Numbered from the stretch's first letter, positions 1 through 8,054 are shown. The stretch: DNA of 26,684 nt from Methylobacter sp. (GCA_023229605.1 JALNYY010000050.1:1-26684), one strand, 5' to 3'. The notes: generated from the letters alone by a model not told the origin. Program-made: numbers and translations.

Positions 1-695
1 AGATTGCGCCGGGCTTCACGCTGATCCTCCGGACTTGTTGCCAGCTGATTGGCTGAGCAGTAGCTATCGTAGCAGGCAAGGTCCAGCGGCTGCATCTGTT
101 TTTCCAGTCCCTTTAGCAAATGAAAGATATCGGTCGCTTTCATCGGCGCCAACTCCCGCCAGTGCGATGCCATAAAATCGCTGAATACGCGGTTCTTCCC
201 GGTATCATAGGTAATGGCCATCACATTCTTAAGTCCCGGTTGCGCCTCGGAAAACTGAACCAACTTGCCTTTGCCTCCCGTTACCTCAAAGTCTTGCCAA
301 AATACCGCATTTTTGAGTACCGGACCGTCGAAACCGCCATGGCTGATAAAAACAACCCGGTCGAAAAGAAGCGACTGCCGCGCCATTTTCTCGACCTGCC
401 GGTAATAATCGCTCCAACTCCAGACATCCCGCAGCTGCGTAACATCCGCATTGAACCGGTTGCGATAAAAGGCTTCCATAATACGGGCGGGCTGCTCGGA
501 CCACCTTGGACTCTCAGTCGTGTGCGGGTCCATGCTCAATAAGGGGACAAGCAACACGCGCCTTGGCGGTTGCCGCACGTTCAAGTCGCTCAACCTGCTG
601 GTAAAGGACCGGCATGATACTAAGTGCTTTTCATCACTGTACGCATTGGTCGCACAAATCCACAGTAATAATGAAATCAGTAATCGGATACGCAT
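1..695 (-). CDS. Secreted protein of unknown function, 3'-truncated by the window edge
   Basis: An open frame with no stop runs on the minus strand from an ATG at 693-695 to the left edge (about 231 codons seen). It opens with a signal peptide (MRIRLLISLLLWICATNAYS, then DEKH), so the product should be exported. The next stretch is basic (about residues 38-52), followed by VLLVPLLSMD, a Trp/Tyr-rich segment (VWSWSDYYRQ) and a hydrophobic strand with FISHGGFDGP, which reads like a strand-loop of an alpha/beta fold. Two cysteines lie close together near the edge (CYDSYC). I do not recognise the family. The opposite-strand frames here lack family features and look like shadows. Continuous coding character and the signal peptide support a real gene; its function and C-terminus are unknown. 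Confidence 0.6.
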   Translation of the reverse strand, partial: MRIRLLISLLLWICATNAYSDEKHLVSCRSFTSRLSDLNVRQPPRRVLLVPLLSMDPHTTESPRWSEQPARIMEAFYRNRFNADVTQLRDVWSWSDYYRQVEKMARQSLLFDRVVFISHGGFDGPVLKNAVFWQDFEVTGGKGKLVQFSEAQPGLKNVMAITYDTGKNRVFSDFMASHWRELAPMKATDIFHLLKGLEKQMQPLDLACYDSYCSANQLATSPEDQREARRN

Positions 696-933
696 GATAG
701 TGTTCAAAAAGGGCTATATAAAAACCGGACGCTAAGAGCATGCCCGTAAAAATAAAAACGCAACGGCTTATTAAACTCTTCCGAGCAATGCAGGATAAAG
801 TTTGAATGACAACATTATATGTATTGCCCGTTCAAGCTGAAAACCGGCATGGCGCGCTTCGATTCTTACAATTTTAGCTGACGAATGAATTTTACACCGC
901 TAAAGCATAACTTACTAAGATGATTAAATCACA

Positions 934-998
934 GGTGTATAGAATGCCTATATCCAGCATCAACTGCACGTCTTTATGGGTATGGATGCGGCTTTCGG
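934..998 (-). pseudogene. Decayed fragment of trpC
   Basis: Positions 951-998 match trpC positions 11383-11430 at 44 of 48 bases. A gapped match extends left to about 934 (GGTGTA...GATGCC). Both copies lie in the same orientation. The matching part of trpC encodes the IHTHEDVQLMLDNGIYT region near the C-terminus of indole-3-glycerol phosphate synthase. Nothing on either side continues the match, so this is an orphan fragment without coding capacity. Confidence 0.7.
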
Positions 999-1049
999 CT
1001 TTGTAGCAGGAGCACCAATCAACGCACGGTGGCCGAAACAAACCGACAT

Positions 1050-1083
1050 AAAAAATCCCCGCTTGGAAAAACCCGAGCGGGGA
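1050..1083 (-). terminator. Rho-independent terminator after the pepsin-like genes
   Basis: Perfect 8-bp stem TCCCCGCT (1056-1063) / AGCGGGGA (1076-1083) with a 12-nt loop. On the minus strand it is followed at once by six T residues (complement of 1050-1055). It lies about 90 bp beyond the stop of the 1176-2294 gene, so it probably ends that transcript. The plus strand has a weaker T-tract, so minus-strand termination is favoured. The rest of 696-1175 holds no gene that I can support, only the trpC fragment. Confidence 0.8.
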
Positions 1084-1175
1084 TCAAAATAGATCGTCCT
1101 GATGATGGCAGATTGCTTCACAGTGGTAAGCGTCTAAGCGGCCAAAATCGAGCCACTCCGAACCATTACATAATG

Positions 1176-2294
1176 CTAACCTTCAAACCCGATATGCCCA
1201 TTCTTAAGATCGTATAGCACTCGGCCTTGGAAAAATGGAATCAGGCCGGTATTGACATAACCATCCTGCGGATTTTGTATGTTGAGATTTGTCGCATTTG
1301 CCAGATTAACCCCGGACTGGCCGCCGGTTGTGAATTGCAACAAGGTATCGGAAGCGGAATCGCAGGATGCCGCCGACAGCGTCAGCTTGGTATTGTTCTT
1401 GACGCTGGCGCCGCCTTTTCCTGCATTGGCCAAGTCCTTATCGAGATACGGATCCAGCTCGCTGTCGGTTAAGATCTGCGTGCCGGTATGAATTTCCATG
1501 GTAGGCGCACCGGTATCGAAGATAAAACTCAGCTGCGAGGAGATAAAGGGAGTCGCCTCGGCTGACGGCGCAAGCCCCAGCGTTCCAGTGACCAGCTCTT
1601 CGCAATAAGTGGGCATCCCCGACTGCGGAAATTGCTGCCCCGATGGCTGCATATTGAACCGGTAAGGAAAACTGCTAATGTCCTGAGCTGTAATGCCTAT
1701 CTGTATAGATCCTTGCTGCACCCAACCTTCCGACGTCAGCGGTTTATCTTCAGGGCAAGATCCGAGATCGATAATGAAACCGTTGCAGGAAGCCAACTGC
1801 GGAATCACCGCGAAGAATACGCTTTCGGCCTCATCCACATTCTGAGCCATAAACGGAGCGAGCCCCATACCGAAATCACCAAAAAAATGACCGAACAATG
1901 GTGCCGGAGGATCGGACTCGGTTAACGCATTTTTCCAGTCTTGCGCAAATTGTTCGTTATTTCCTTCCGTAGCCTCGGTAATCCATGCCACCGTCGTAGA
2001 CAGCGGCGAAATCGATGCATTCTCGAAATAGATATCTGTCACTACCGGGTTCGCGGTGTATTCTATTCCGCTCGAGTACTTGATATTTTGCGGTTCTGGA
2101 TCAGGATTCGGCTGCTTAGGGTTAGGCCACCAGTTCTTATTGCCAGCAGCCCAGAAGCCGCTGCCGCCGGTATCGAACTCGTACATTTTGAATGTCTTTC
2201 CGTCGAAACTGATCTTGATGCCGATTTTAAAACCGCTTTTGCCGAGTATCGGAAAAACGTATAGGGGAAGGGTAACAGCGGATGTGTCAGTCAT
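1176..2294 (-). CDS. Pepsin-like aspartic protease homologue (first of two by position)
   Basis: Predicted two-lobed aspartic peptidase (A1/pepsin-like), 372 aa from the ATG at 2294. It has the two catalytic motifs of the pepsin fold: EFDTGGSGF (Asp41) and FIFDTGAPT (Asp260), about 220 residues apart. FGDFGMGLAPF (about 139-149) resembles the DGILGLA segment of pepsins, and YVNTGLIPFFQGRVLYDLKN then GHIGF matches the usual C-terminal strand. GIEYTANP (about 76-83) could hold the flap tyrosine. The start at 2294 has a GGAG ribosome site 7 nt upstream and aligns with the N-terminus of the neighbouring paralogue. The longer start at 2387 has no ribosome site. There is no signal peptide or membrane segment, which is odd for a pepsin. 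The gene lies 137 bp downstream of its paralogue, probably in one transcript. Substrate unknown; a non-peptidase binding role is possible. Confidence 0.7.
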   Translation of the reverse strand: MTDTSAVTLPLYVFPILGKSGFKIGIKISFDGKTFKMYEFDTGGSGFWAAGNKNWWPNPKQPNPDPEPQNIKYSSGIEYTANPVVTDIYFENASISPLSTTVAWITEATEGNNEQFAQDWKNALTESDPPAPLFGHFFGDFGMGLAPFMAQNVDEAESVFFAVIPQLASCNGFIIDLGSCPEDKPLTSEGWVQQGSIQIGITAQDISSFPYRFNMQPSGQQFPQSGMPTYCEELVTGTLGLAPSAEATPFISSQLSFIFDTGAPTMEIHTGTQILTDSELDPYLDKDLANAGKGGASVKNNTKLTLSAASCDSASDTLLQFTTGGQSGVNLANATNLNIQNPQDGYVNTGLIPFFQGRVLYDLKNGHIGFEG

Positions 2295-2431
2295 ATCGAA
2301 ACTCCGAAACGGCTTTCGTTCAGGCAATTGCGCCTTGAACGGAAGCCTCATGTTGAAATATTTTAGGGTGAAAATCAGGGTGGTCATGCGTTACAGGTCA
2401 GGCAGAATCCGTAATGCCCAGAGATTTCGGG

Positions 2432-3619
2432 TTAACCGGCCGGGCTCAAAGACTTTAAGCCTACCCGATTGTTGGTCGGGTCGAAAATCATGCCGTATGC
2501 GAACAGTGGATTGAAACCGGTATTGATGAAGGCGCTATTAGCCACATCCGGATTGCTAATAATGACATGCACCAGCGTTGGAGCCGGCGTACTTACGCTG
2601 GCGCTATCCAGTAATTCAACAATACCGTTCGTCATGACACCGCTGACACTGTTTTTTGTCGTATATACGCTTGTGGTTGCGGCATTGCCCGGAGAAAGCC
2701 GAGCCTGTGCCGTGCCTGTCAATGGAAAGCTGAAGTTGGGCGATGAACCGCTATCCGCGTTAATTGCAATCGCAATATTGGCGGTGTCCCAATCCGAATT
2801 GGTGCCAGGTGCTGGAAACAGGGTTCCCATATTATTTACCATCATCAGATCAAGGCCGGTATCGATCAGCAGGGATACCGGCGTCGAATTCAATAAAGTT
2901 GCGCTATTAGCGGATGTTACGGCGACTGTACCGTGCGGCGTAGTCCAGTTCCAGTCTTGGTACTTCTCAGTACCCGTTGTCTGAACCGTCAACGTTTGGT
3001 ACACGAATGAATTTGCAGGGTCAGCACCAAGTTGAACCGTCTGGTGATCCAGGTAATAAGATGGATAGAGCTGTGCGGAATACTCGGCGGAAATTAGGGG
3101 GGCCAAGAATGCATTATCGGCAATCAAGGGTCGATCAAAGCCGACCCCCATCATGAAGGGAGAAGCTCTGGTCGCACCCATCACTTTTACATTTTGAGCA
3201 ATCACCAGCGGATTTCCGTGACCATCGTCGCCTATGCCCAGTTCGGCGATGTAATAATAGAAACCAATTATCGAATCGCCGGATGGCTGATAGACGATAG
3301 TCGCAGGCTCGTATTTCGTGGTAACACCAGGAATTAGTGGCATCAGTGCAAGCTGGGCCTCAGTGCACGCTGTTTCTCCAGTTGCCGAATCCTTGGTAGC
3401 GCTTGCTGTGGCAGATATTACTGCCGTGGAATCATTCTTCTGATATAGGGCTGTGGCTGGTATGACGATGCCGCAAGAACCCGTATCGATCTGAACTTGG
3501 AGCTCAACCTCATAGCTATAAGCGCTGTTTGTTTGATTTGCCACTCCTATGTTGATCATGAATTTTCCGGGGACACTTGTGTCATGAGGTATGGTAATCG
3601 GCGAAACGTAGTTGGTCAT
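2432..3619 (-). CDS. Pepsin-like aspartic protease homologue (second paralogue)
   Basis: A 395-aa protein with the layout of a two-lobed pepsin-type peptidase. VQIDTGSCGIVIP carries Asp45 and SLLIDTGLDLMMV carries Asp253. Between them, TIVYQPSGDSIIGFYY (about 107-122) resembles the pepsin flap (IxYGSGSxxG), with Tyr110 as the candidate flap tyrosine. FMMGVGF (about 155-161) corresponds to the end-of-lobe ILGLG segment. The end, FINTGFNPLFAYGMIFDP then NNRVGL, is the classic C-terminal strand. The N-terminus (MTNYVSPITI...GKFMINIGV) parallels the downstream paralogue, but overall identity is low. An AGGTG site precedes the ATG by 8 nt. No signal peptide is seen, so the protein is cytosolic or leaves by a leaderless route. 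It is first in a two-gene unit and is preceded by a repeated upstream module. Family assignment is fairly firm; activity and substrate are inferred. Confidence 0.75.
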   Translation of the reverse strand: MTNYVSPITIPHDTSVPGKFMINIGVANQTNSAYSYEVELQVQIDTGSCGIVIPATALYQKNDSTAVISATASATKDSATGETACTEAQLALMPLIPGVTTKYEPATIVYQPSGDSIIGFYYYIAELGIGDDGHGNPLVIAQNVKVMGATRASPFMMGVGFDRPLIADNAFLAPLISAEYSAQLYPSYYLDHQTVQLGADPANSFVYQTLTVQTTGTEKYQDWNWTTPHGTVAVTSANSATLLNSTPVSLLIDTGLDLMMVNNMGTLFPAPGTNSDWDTANIAIAINADSGSSPNFSFPLTGTAQARLSPGNAATTSVYTTKNSVSGVMTNGIVELLDSASVSTPAPTLVHVIISNPDVANSAFINTGFNPLFAYGMIFDPTNNRVGLKSLSPAG

Positions 3620-3663
3620 TTTTATACACCTAATTATCTAAAAAAGTACAATGGCTAAGGAAG

Positions 3664-3762
3664 CCTACGGAAAATTGCCCATCCGCCGGCTTTGCCCACA
3701 GCAATTCTTAATTACGCGGCAAGCCGATGAAATTCTTTGAGAACTTTGTATGAGCGTTGTTT
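3664..3762 (-). repeat. Upstream module, copy A (before the pepsin-like pair)
   Basis: This stretch aligns with copy B at 5252-5360. Shared blocks on the plus strand include CCTAC.GAAAAT.GCCCA, CCGCCGG, AGCAATTCTT, CGCGGC, CGATGAAAT and ATGAGCGTT.TTT. Copy B has an extra ~14 bp in the middle. Each copy lies on the upstream side of a minus-strand gene; copy A ends 45 bp before the ATG at 3619. A shared promoter or leader is the simplest reading, but no -35/-10 pair was assigned. Confidence 0.65.
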
Positions 3763-3861
3763 GAGGCGTCTTTTACCATTATCAGAAAAATATACCTCGC
3801 TCCCATGCGCTACGCTCACCGCTATATCCCTCTTCCGCTGGTTCCTACATATCCAGTTTGG

Positions 3862-3911
3862 TATCCGGCAGCGAAGCTGGCCGGAATCTTGGGCATAAGC
3901 GGCATGCCCAA
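3862..3911 (-). terminator. Tandem hairpins after the C59 hydrolase gene
   Basis: There are two inverted repeats: TCCGGCAGC / GCTGGCCGGA around a GAA loop (about 3864-3885, one bulged base), and TTGGGCAT (3889-3896) / ATGCCCAA (3904-3911) with a 7-nt loop. They lie downstream of the stop at 3979 on the minus strand. There is no T-tract, so they may be a processing or attenuation structure rather than a classic terminator. The rest of 3763-3978 shows no gene. Confidence 0.4.
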
Positions 3912-3978
3912 CTTATCGACTGCATATTCGGTCGAGATAATGAATACAAACTCGTTACCTAGACTTGATTCAGATTGC

Positions 3979-5007
3979 TTATTCTGTACTGATATTCGCG
4001 GTAATATTTACAGCGGGCGCGAGCGCAGTCGGGGGCAGTGAAGTAATACCAAGAGTCGCCGCGCTGAAGTTGATCGTCTGTAAGTCGATCATCATCGGCG
4101 TCATGTTGCTCGATATTCTGATGTAATAAAGCAGATTAGTCATATCGCGAACCGACACATATTGCGTATAGTCTTGGGTATTTAGTATGCCGCCACTCTG
4201 ACTGATTCCCTGAGGAATGTCGACGGTATTCAGCAGGTGGAAGGCTAAATTGACGCCATCAACCGCAGTGGCCGGCTTGTCGGCAAATTGTTTGAGATAG
4301 GCGATGCGAATGAAGCGGGATGGCGGCGTCGAATCGCCCGGTATACTCATTAAGCCGGATCCATGGCCGGGCTGGCTGAAAGTCTGCCCGTTGATCATTA
4401 TAGGGGCAGCATCGGTAGGCGTCAGACCGGTATAATTGCCGATATTGGTAAGATGCCAATCGAAGGTTGGACCGTTGGTACAGACCCCAACAGTATTTTG
4501 ATAAGTTACTTGCTGGCCATTGAGGAGTTCGACTACCAATCCATTGCCTGACTTGTCGAAGATCGAAAAATGTGCCGTCGTATAAGTCTCTGTCCCTTCG
4601 CTGAAGCCCCAGATTTCGACGTTTGGCAGATTGTTGATCACTTCCTGCACGGTAGCGCAAGTGCCGAGCACCCAGTCGCAAACCCACTGGCAGGCCAGCG
4701 CCTTGGATGTGTCTGTCACCGTTTGATATTGAGCCTCTGGAAGTGTCTGCATCGCAATCGACAGTCCCTGTGTGTTCATACCATCGGTCACCCAATTGAA
4801 CCCAAGTGCGTTGAGTCCGACATAGCCGTACGTTGTCGTCCAGCTCAGGCCATCCGGATCGCGCTCATTCAACACGCTTGATGGCGACGTGATCTTCTGA
4901 CCGACGCCCCGGACGACAACTTGACTGTTCATTGGGATGCCATTTTCCATTGACCGGCCGACAATATGGGAATTGTCAGACGGAGAAATTAAAAAATTCG
5001 TACACAT
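3979..5007 (-). CDS. Linear amide C-N hydrolase, choloylglycine hydrolase / penicillin V acylase family (C59)
   Basis: A 342-aa Ntn-hydrolase predicted to cleave a linear amide, with the Cys exposed after Met removal acting as nucleophile and N-terminal amine base. MCTNFLI gives Cys2; Arg18 lies in GRSMENG (Glu21 where bile salt hydrolases have Asp, a change I recall from Gram-negative members). DGMNTQGLSI gives Asn78, CTNGPTFDWHLTN gives Asn178, and PGDSTPPSRFIR gives Arg231. All active-site positions are therefore present and the length is typical. There is no signal peptide; an intact Met-Cys start implies cytosolic maturation. An AAGGAAAG ribosome site precedes the ATG. Substrates in the family include bile salts, penicillin V and N-acyl-homoserine lactones; which applies here cannot be told. 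The gene lies upstream of the pepsin-like pair and shares its upstream module. Confidence 0.88.
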   Translation of the reverse strand: MCTNFLISPSDNSHIVGRSMENGIPMNSQVVVRGVGQKITSPSSVLNERDPDGLSWTTTYGYVGLNALGFNWVTDGMNTQGLSIAMQTLPEAQYQTVTDTSKALACQWVCDWVLGTCATVQEVINNLPNVEIWGFSEGTETYTTAHFSIFDKSGNGLVVELLNGQQVTYQNTVGVCTNGPTFDWHLTNIGNYTGLTPTDAAPIMINGQTFSQPGHGSGLMSIPGDSTPPSRFIRIAYLKQFADKPATAVDGVNLAFHLLNTVDIPQGISQSGGILNTQDYTQYVSVRDMTNLLYYIRISSNMTPMMIDLQTINFSAATLGITSLPPTALAPAVNITANISTE

Positions 5008-5251
5008 TTCAGCTTTCCTTCTAATTGTATTTTTTATTATGGATCAGCTTGGATCAACGGAGTCAGACTTGATTGATTTCAAGCGCAATCATTAAAAGCC
5101 CGTAAGATGCTGGGACGTGCGAAACGCATCAATCGAGAATGATGATGCGATGCGGTTCACTTCGTTTACCGTATCCTGCGAATGACATAGGCCATCGGCG
5201 ATGGCCTTAAAGCGGACTATAACCATCCAAAAAAAAGAAACCCTACAAAAA

Positions 5252-5360
5252 CCTACAGAAAATCGCCCAGCCGCCGGATTTTCCGTAGCAATTCTTTTAT
5301 CGCGGCCAAGCAAACACAGTTACGATGAAATCCGCTGACAACTTGATATGAGCGTTATTT
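5252..5360 (-). repeat. Upstream module, copy B (before the C59 hydrolase gene)
   Basis: Diverged second copy of the 3664-3762 module, in the same orientation relative to its downstream gene, ending about 245 bp before the ATG at 5007. The whole gap 5008-5538 contains no convincing gene. Short frames in it overlap this module and have no recognisable protein features. The inverted repeat GGCCATCG/CGATGGCC at about 5190-5206 also lies in this leader. Confidence 0.6.
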
Positions 5361-5538
5361 ACTGATGTTACGCACGAAGGGTATTTCTCCCGTTTGCCGC
5401 GCCGAGCACCGGAGCTTTTATCGAGGGTCAGCAGAGGGGCAACAGGAAATAAGCGGCAATCGGGTCGCGCTAGCGACTCCTTTGGCGGCTCTTGGGCAAA
5501 GTTGTGTGTAACGTGCGTAGGAACGAAAAAATGTTGCA

Positions 5539-6228
5539 TTACTCCACGATCATCTTGATACATAACTGATAGCCCTGCCCACGCACAGCCTTGATGGGTT
5601 GATTGACTGCGCCCGCTTGCATCAGCTTTTTGCGCAAACGGACGACCTGGACTTCCAATGCGTGTTTACTTAAATCCGCCCCCGCTTTGCCGGACAATTC
5701 GATCAATTGCCAGAATTCCAGTCGGTGGCCCGGCGCGCGGGCTAAAACTGACAGCATGGCGGCTTCATGCGCGGAAAGGCTGACGCCGTCCTGGGGGCCT
5801 TGCAAAAATAAAGCGCCGAGATTCAGCAGAAAATCAGGCCGCCCCTGTTCGTGACGTTTCATCCGTCTTGCGAGGGCTTGTACGGCGGCGCCAAGCTCTT
5901 CCACCGAGGTCGGTTTGGTCAGGTAAAGATCGGCGCCGCTTTCATAACCGGACAGTTTTTCATTGATCTGGTTGCGTGCGGTCACCATGATAATGCCGAT
6001 CCCAGGTTGTGCTGCGCGGAGGCGGCGCGCGAGGCTGATACCGTCTTCGCCCGGCAGGTTGAGGTCGATCACCAGCAGGTCAATGGGGAATGCGCCGATT
6101 TCGTCATCCAGGGCCTCTGCGCAATCTACGCCAACCACGTTATGTCCCATGTTGGATAACGCTACAACGGTGACTTCACGTAGGGCGTCGTGGTCTTCCA
6201 CCACGACGATGTTCAGCAAGGTATCCAT
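5539..6228 (-). CDS. OmpR/PhoB-type response regulator
   Basis: A 229-aa two-component response regulator. The receiver domain occupies about residues 5-120 with the acidic pair Glu11-Asp12, phospho-acceptor Asp55 (LLVIDLNLPG), Thr83 (MVTARN) and Lys105 (LTKPTS), all intact. The C-terminal winged helix (about 130-229) has SAHEAAMLSVLARAPGH, then LEVQVVRLRKKL as the recognition-helix region, and ends with RGQGYQL, typical of the OmpR class. Its start lies 16 bp inside the 3' end of the kinase gene, so the two are translationally coupled and very likely form a cognate pair. It probably binds DNA as a phosphorylated dimer. Its targets are not shown by the sequence; the neighbouring hydrolase genes with duplicated upstream modules are candidates. 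Confidence 0.92.
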   Translation of the reverse strand: MDTLLNIVVVEDHDALREVTVVALSNMGHNVVGVDCAEALDDEIGAFPIDLLVIDLNLPGEDGISLARRLRAAQPGIGIIMVTARNQINEKLSGYESGADLYLTKPTSVEELGAAVQALARRMKRHEQGRPDFLLNLGALFLQGPQDGVSLSAHEAAMLSVLARAPGHRLEFWQLIELSGKAGADLSKHALEVQVVRLRKKLMQAGAVNQPIKAVRGQGYQLCIKMIVE

Positions 6229-8054
6229 AATTCGAATCTTACTTCGTTTTCAGACGGGCAATAGCGGATCCATCCGTCCAGCAGTTCGGTCACGCTACGC
6301 ACCAGGTACAGACCAAGCCCGGAGCCGGTCTTGCCTTGGGCGCCGGGACCTCGGTAATACTTGTCGAACACGCGCTGCGGGTCGGGCATGCCGGCCGTGC
6401 CGGATGCATTGGCAATGCTGTTGAGAATGCCTCGTCGCCCTTGATGTTCAAACAGGTTGACATTGATATATACGGCGCTTTGTGGTTCGGCGTATTTGAG
6501 CGCGTTGTCGATCAGGTTACCCAAGGCAATGCGTAGCAGCTGAGGATCGGTGTCGACTGCAGGCAGTACTTCGAACTGAATCACCAGTCGTTGCGGCGTT
6601 GCGCTGGCTGTACGCAGTTCGTCGAGCATCGTGTCTACTCGGCAAGGTTCCCGCCCCAAGACCAGCCGCCGTTGCTCCAATTGATCCGCTTGCAGACAGC
6701 GCTCGATGACGGCATCCACGTCCTGCACGGACTGCTGGGCGTGTTTCTTGACAGTTGCGCTAACTTCTTTCATTCCCAAAGTCATGCGGATGACCGACAA
6801 CGGCATTTTAAGTTCATGATTGAGCATGGACATGAAGCGGTTTTGCTCTTCGCGCTGACTCCGTTCCATTTCAAGCTGCTGCCCGACTAATGCAAGTTTC
6901 AGCACCGCCTGTTCGCCATCGCGCAGCAACCGGCGGGTGCGCAGATGCAGCAACGCGAACATCAGGCAGGCGGCGATGAAACCGTTCACCGACATGGCGT
7001 ACAGGTTCCACTCGATGGCTTTGATCCAGCCCAGTAAAGGCAGTTGATTTATGAGCAGCGAAACGGCCAGTAAGCTGTATATTATACGCAGGATGCGGCG
7101 ACCGGGAGCTGCTTCCCGGCGGGCGCTAAAGGCCAGAACGACAATCATGGGGATGCACAGCGTAATCATCAGTGCGGAGATATGCAGCGCAAGGCGCATG
7201 TGCCCGGAAGCCATGATCGCCAATGCGCCCAAAATCACCAGAATCATGGCATCAACTCCCCGCATGGCGAGACGCAGGGGCTCAAAAAGAGCGAGCAGTG
7301 TTCGATGGAATATCGCAGCGACTAATGCGTTCGCCCATACGATGCCGCTGGTCAGTTTATCAACGAAGCCTGAAGGATCGGAAGCGAGCAGCGGTGCGAG
7401 CCACCCCATCAGTGCGAAGTTATGGCAAAGATGGGTAATCTGGTGAAAGATGAACCAGGCTACTACCCGTTGACGGCTGTAAACATAGTTGTTGATGGCC
7501 CAGACCAGCAGCGATAGCATGAACCCCAGGTAACACGTCTGATACATGCCGAGCCACATGTCCTTGATCTGGGCTTGATGCGGTTCAAGCGCTTCCACAT
7601 TGAGCGTTGACGAGCCGGTGGTTTTGAGCCGCAAGTAATAGACGCTGTCCGGTTTGACCGGTTTGACCGCAAAACCCAATGCCAGCGATGCCCTTTCACG
7701 TGCCGAGTAGGGTGTGCGGTCGCCCGTGACTCGGACTTTCCAGCCGCCCGGAACAGCGGGGTCAGGTTCGTAAAGTTTGATTTCATCGAGAAAGGCGGGG
7801 CGGATACGCAATACCAGTTCGCCGCCGTCAGCGCGTGGCCGTACTACAATGCGCAGCCAGTGGACTGAATCGGTATAACCTTTGGATAGAATGGCGTCGG
7901 ACGGTAGAAACGTTGCCTGAGCGACTTCCTCTATGGACAATGTAGCGGTGCTATCTTCGAGAACGGCGCGCGAAACAATGAAATCGCCGCCCCAAGCCGC
8001 GAATGAGAGACTCCAGCTCAAAACCAAGAACAAAAGACAGGGAAATGAACGCAT
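6213..8054 (-). CDS. 7TMR-DISM sensor histidine kinase
   Basis: A 613-aa membrane sensor kinase. There is a signal peptide (about 1-22), then an extracytoplasmic beta-rich 7TMR-DISMED2-like domain (about 25-160, with YTDSVHWLRIVVRP), then about seven transmembrane helices (about 170-370), a short coiled-coil (about 375-405), HisKA with His413 (MLNHELKMPLSVI) and a HATPase domain. The N box is NLIDNALKY (513-521) and the G2 box is GKTGSGLGLYLV (574-585). The usual G1 motif DxGxG is replaced by ILNSIANASG (543-552), which is degenerate, so ATP binding may be unusual. DISM extracytoplasmic domains are thought to bind carbohydrates or similar ligands. The kinase overlaps its response regulator by 16 bp. 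It shares the 7TM-DISM input type with the diguanylate cyclase two genes upstream. Confidence 0.9.
   Translation of the reverse strand: MRSFPCLLFLVLSWSLSFAAWGGDFIVSRAVLEDSTATLSIEEVAQATFLPSDAILSKGYTDSVHWLRIVVRPRADGGELVLRIRPAFLDEIKLYEPDPAVPGGWKVRVTGDRTPYSARERASLALGFAVKPVKPDSVYYLRLKTTGSSTLNVEALEPHQAQIKDMWLGMYQTCYLGFMLSLLVWAINNYVYSRQRVVAWFIFHQITHLCHNFALMGWLAPLLASDPSGFVDKLTSGIVWANALVAAIFHRTLLALFEPLRLAMRGVDAMILVILGALAIMASGHMRLALHISALMITLCIPMIVVLAFSARREAAPGRRILRIIYSLLAVSLLINQLPLLGWIKAIEWNLYAMSVNGFIAACLMFALLHLRTRRLLRDGEQAVLKLALVGQQLEMERSQREEQNRFMSMLNHELKMPLSVIRMTLGMKEVSATVKKHAQQSVQDVDAVIERCLQADQLEQRRLVLGREPCRVDTMLDELRTASATPQRLVIQFEVLPAVDTDPQLLRIALGNLIDNALKYAEPQSAVYINVNLFEHQGRRGILNSIANASGTAGMPDPQRVFDKYYRGPGAQGKTGSGLGLYLVRSVTELLDGWIRYCPSENEVRFELWIPC

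Noticed and set aside
120..735. Plus-strand frames at the left edge
   Set aside because: They are antisense to a continuous minus-strand frame with a signal peptide and show no family features.
2295..2387. Longer start for the first pepsin-like protein (31 extra residues)
   Set aside because: No ribosome site at 2387, and the extension does not align with the paralogue; the ATG at 2294 has GGAG and matches the paralogue's N-terminus.
1176..3619. Reading the two DTG proteins as retroviral-type (single-lobe) aspartic proteases
   Set aside because: Each protein has two DTG motifs about 210-220 residues apart and pepsin-like flanking segments, so a two-lobed pepsin plan fits better than a dimerising single-lobe enzyme.
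5092..5563. Two short minus-strand frames between the C59 gene and the response regulator
   Set aside because: They overlap the repeated upstream module, have no ribosome sites or family features, and the sequence there is better explained as regulatory DNA.
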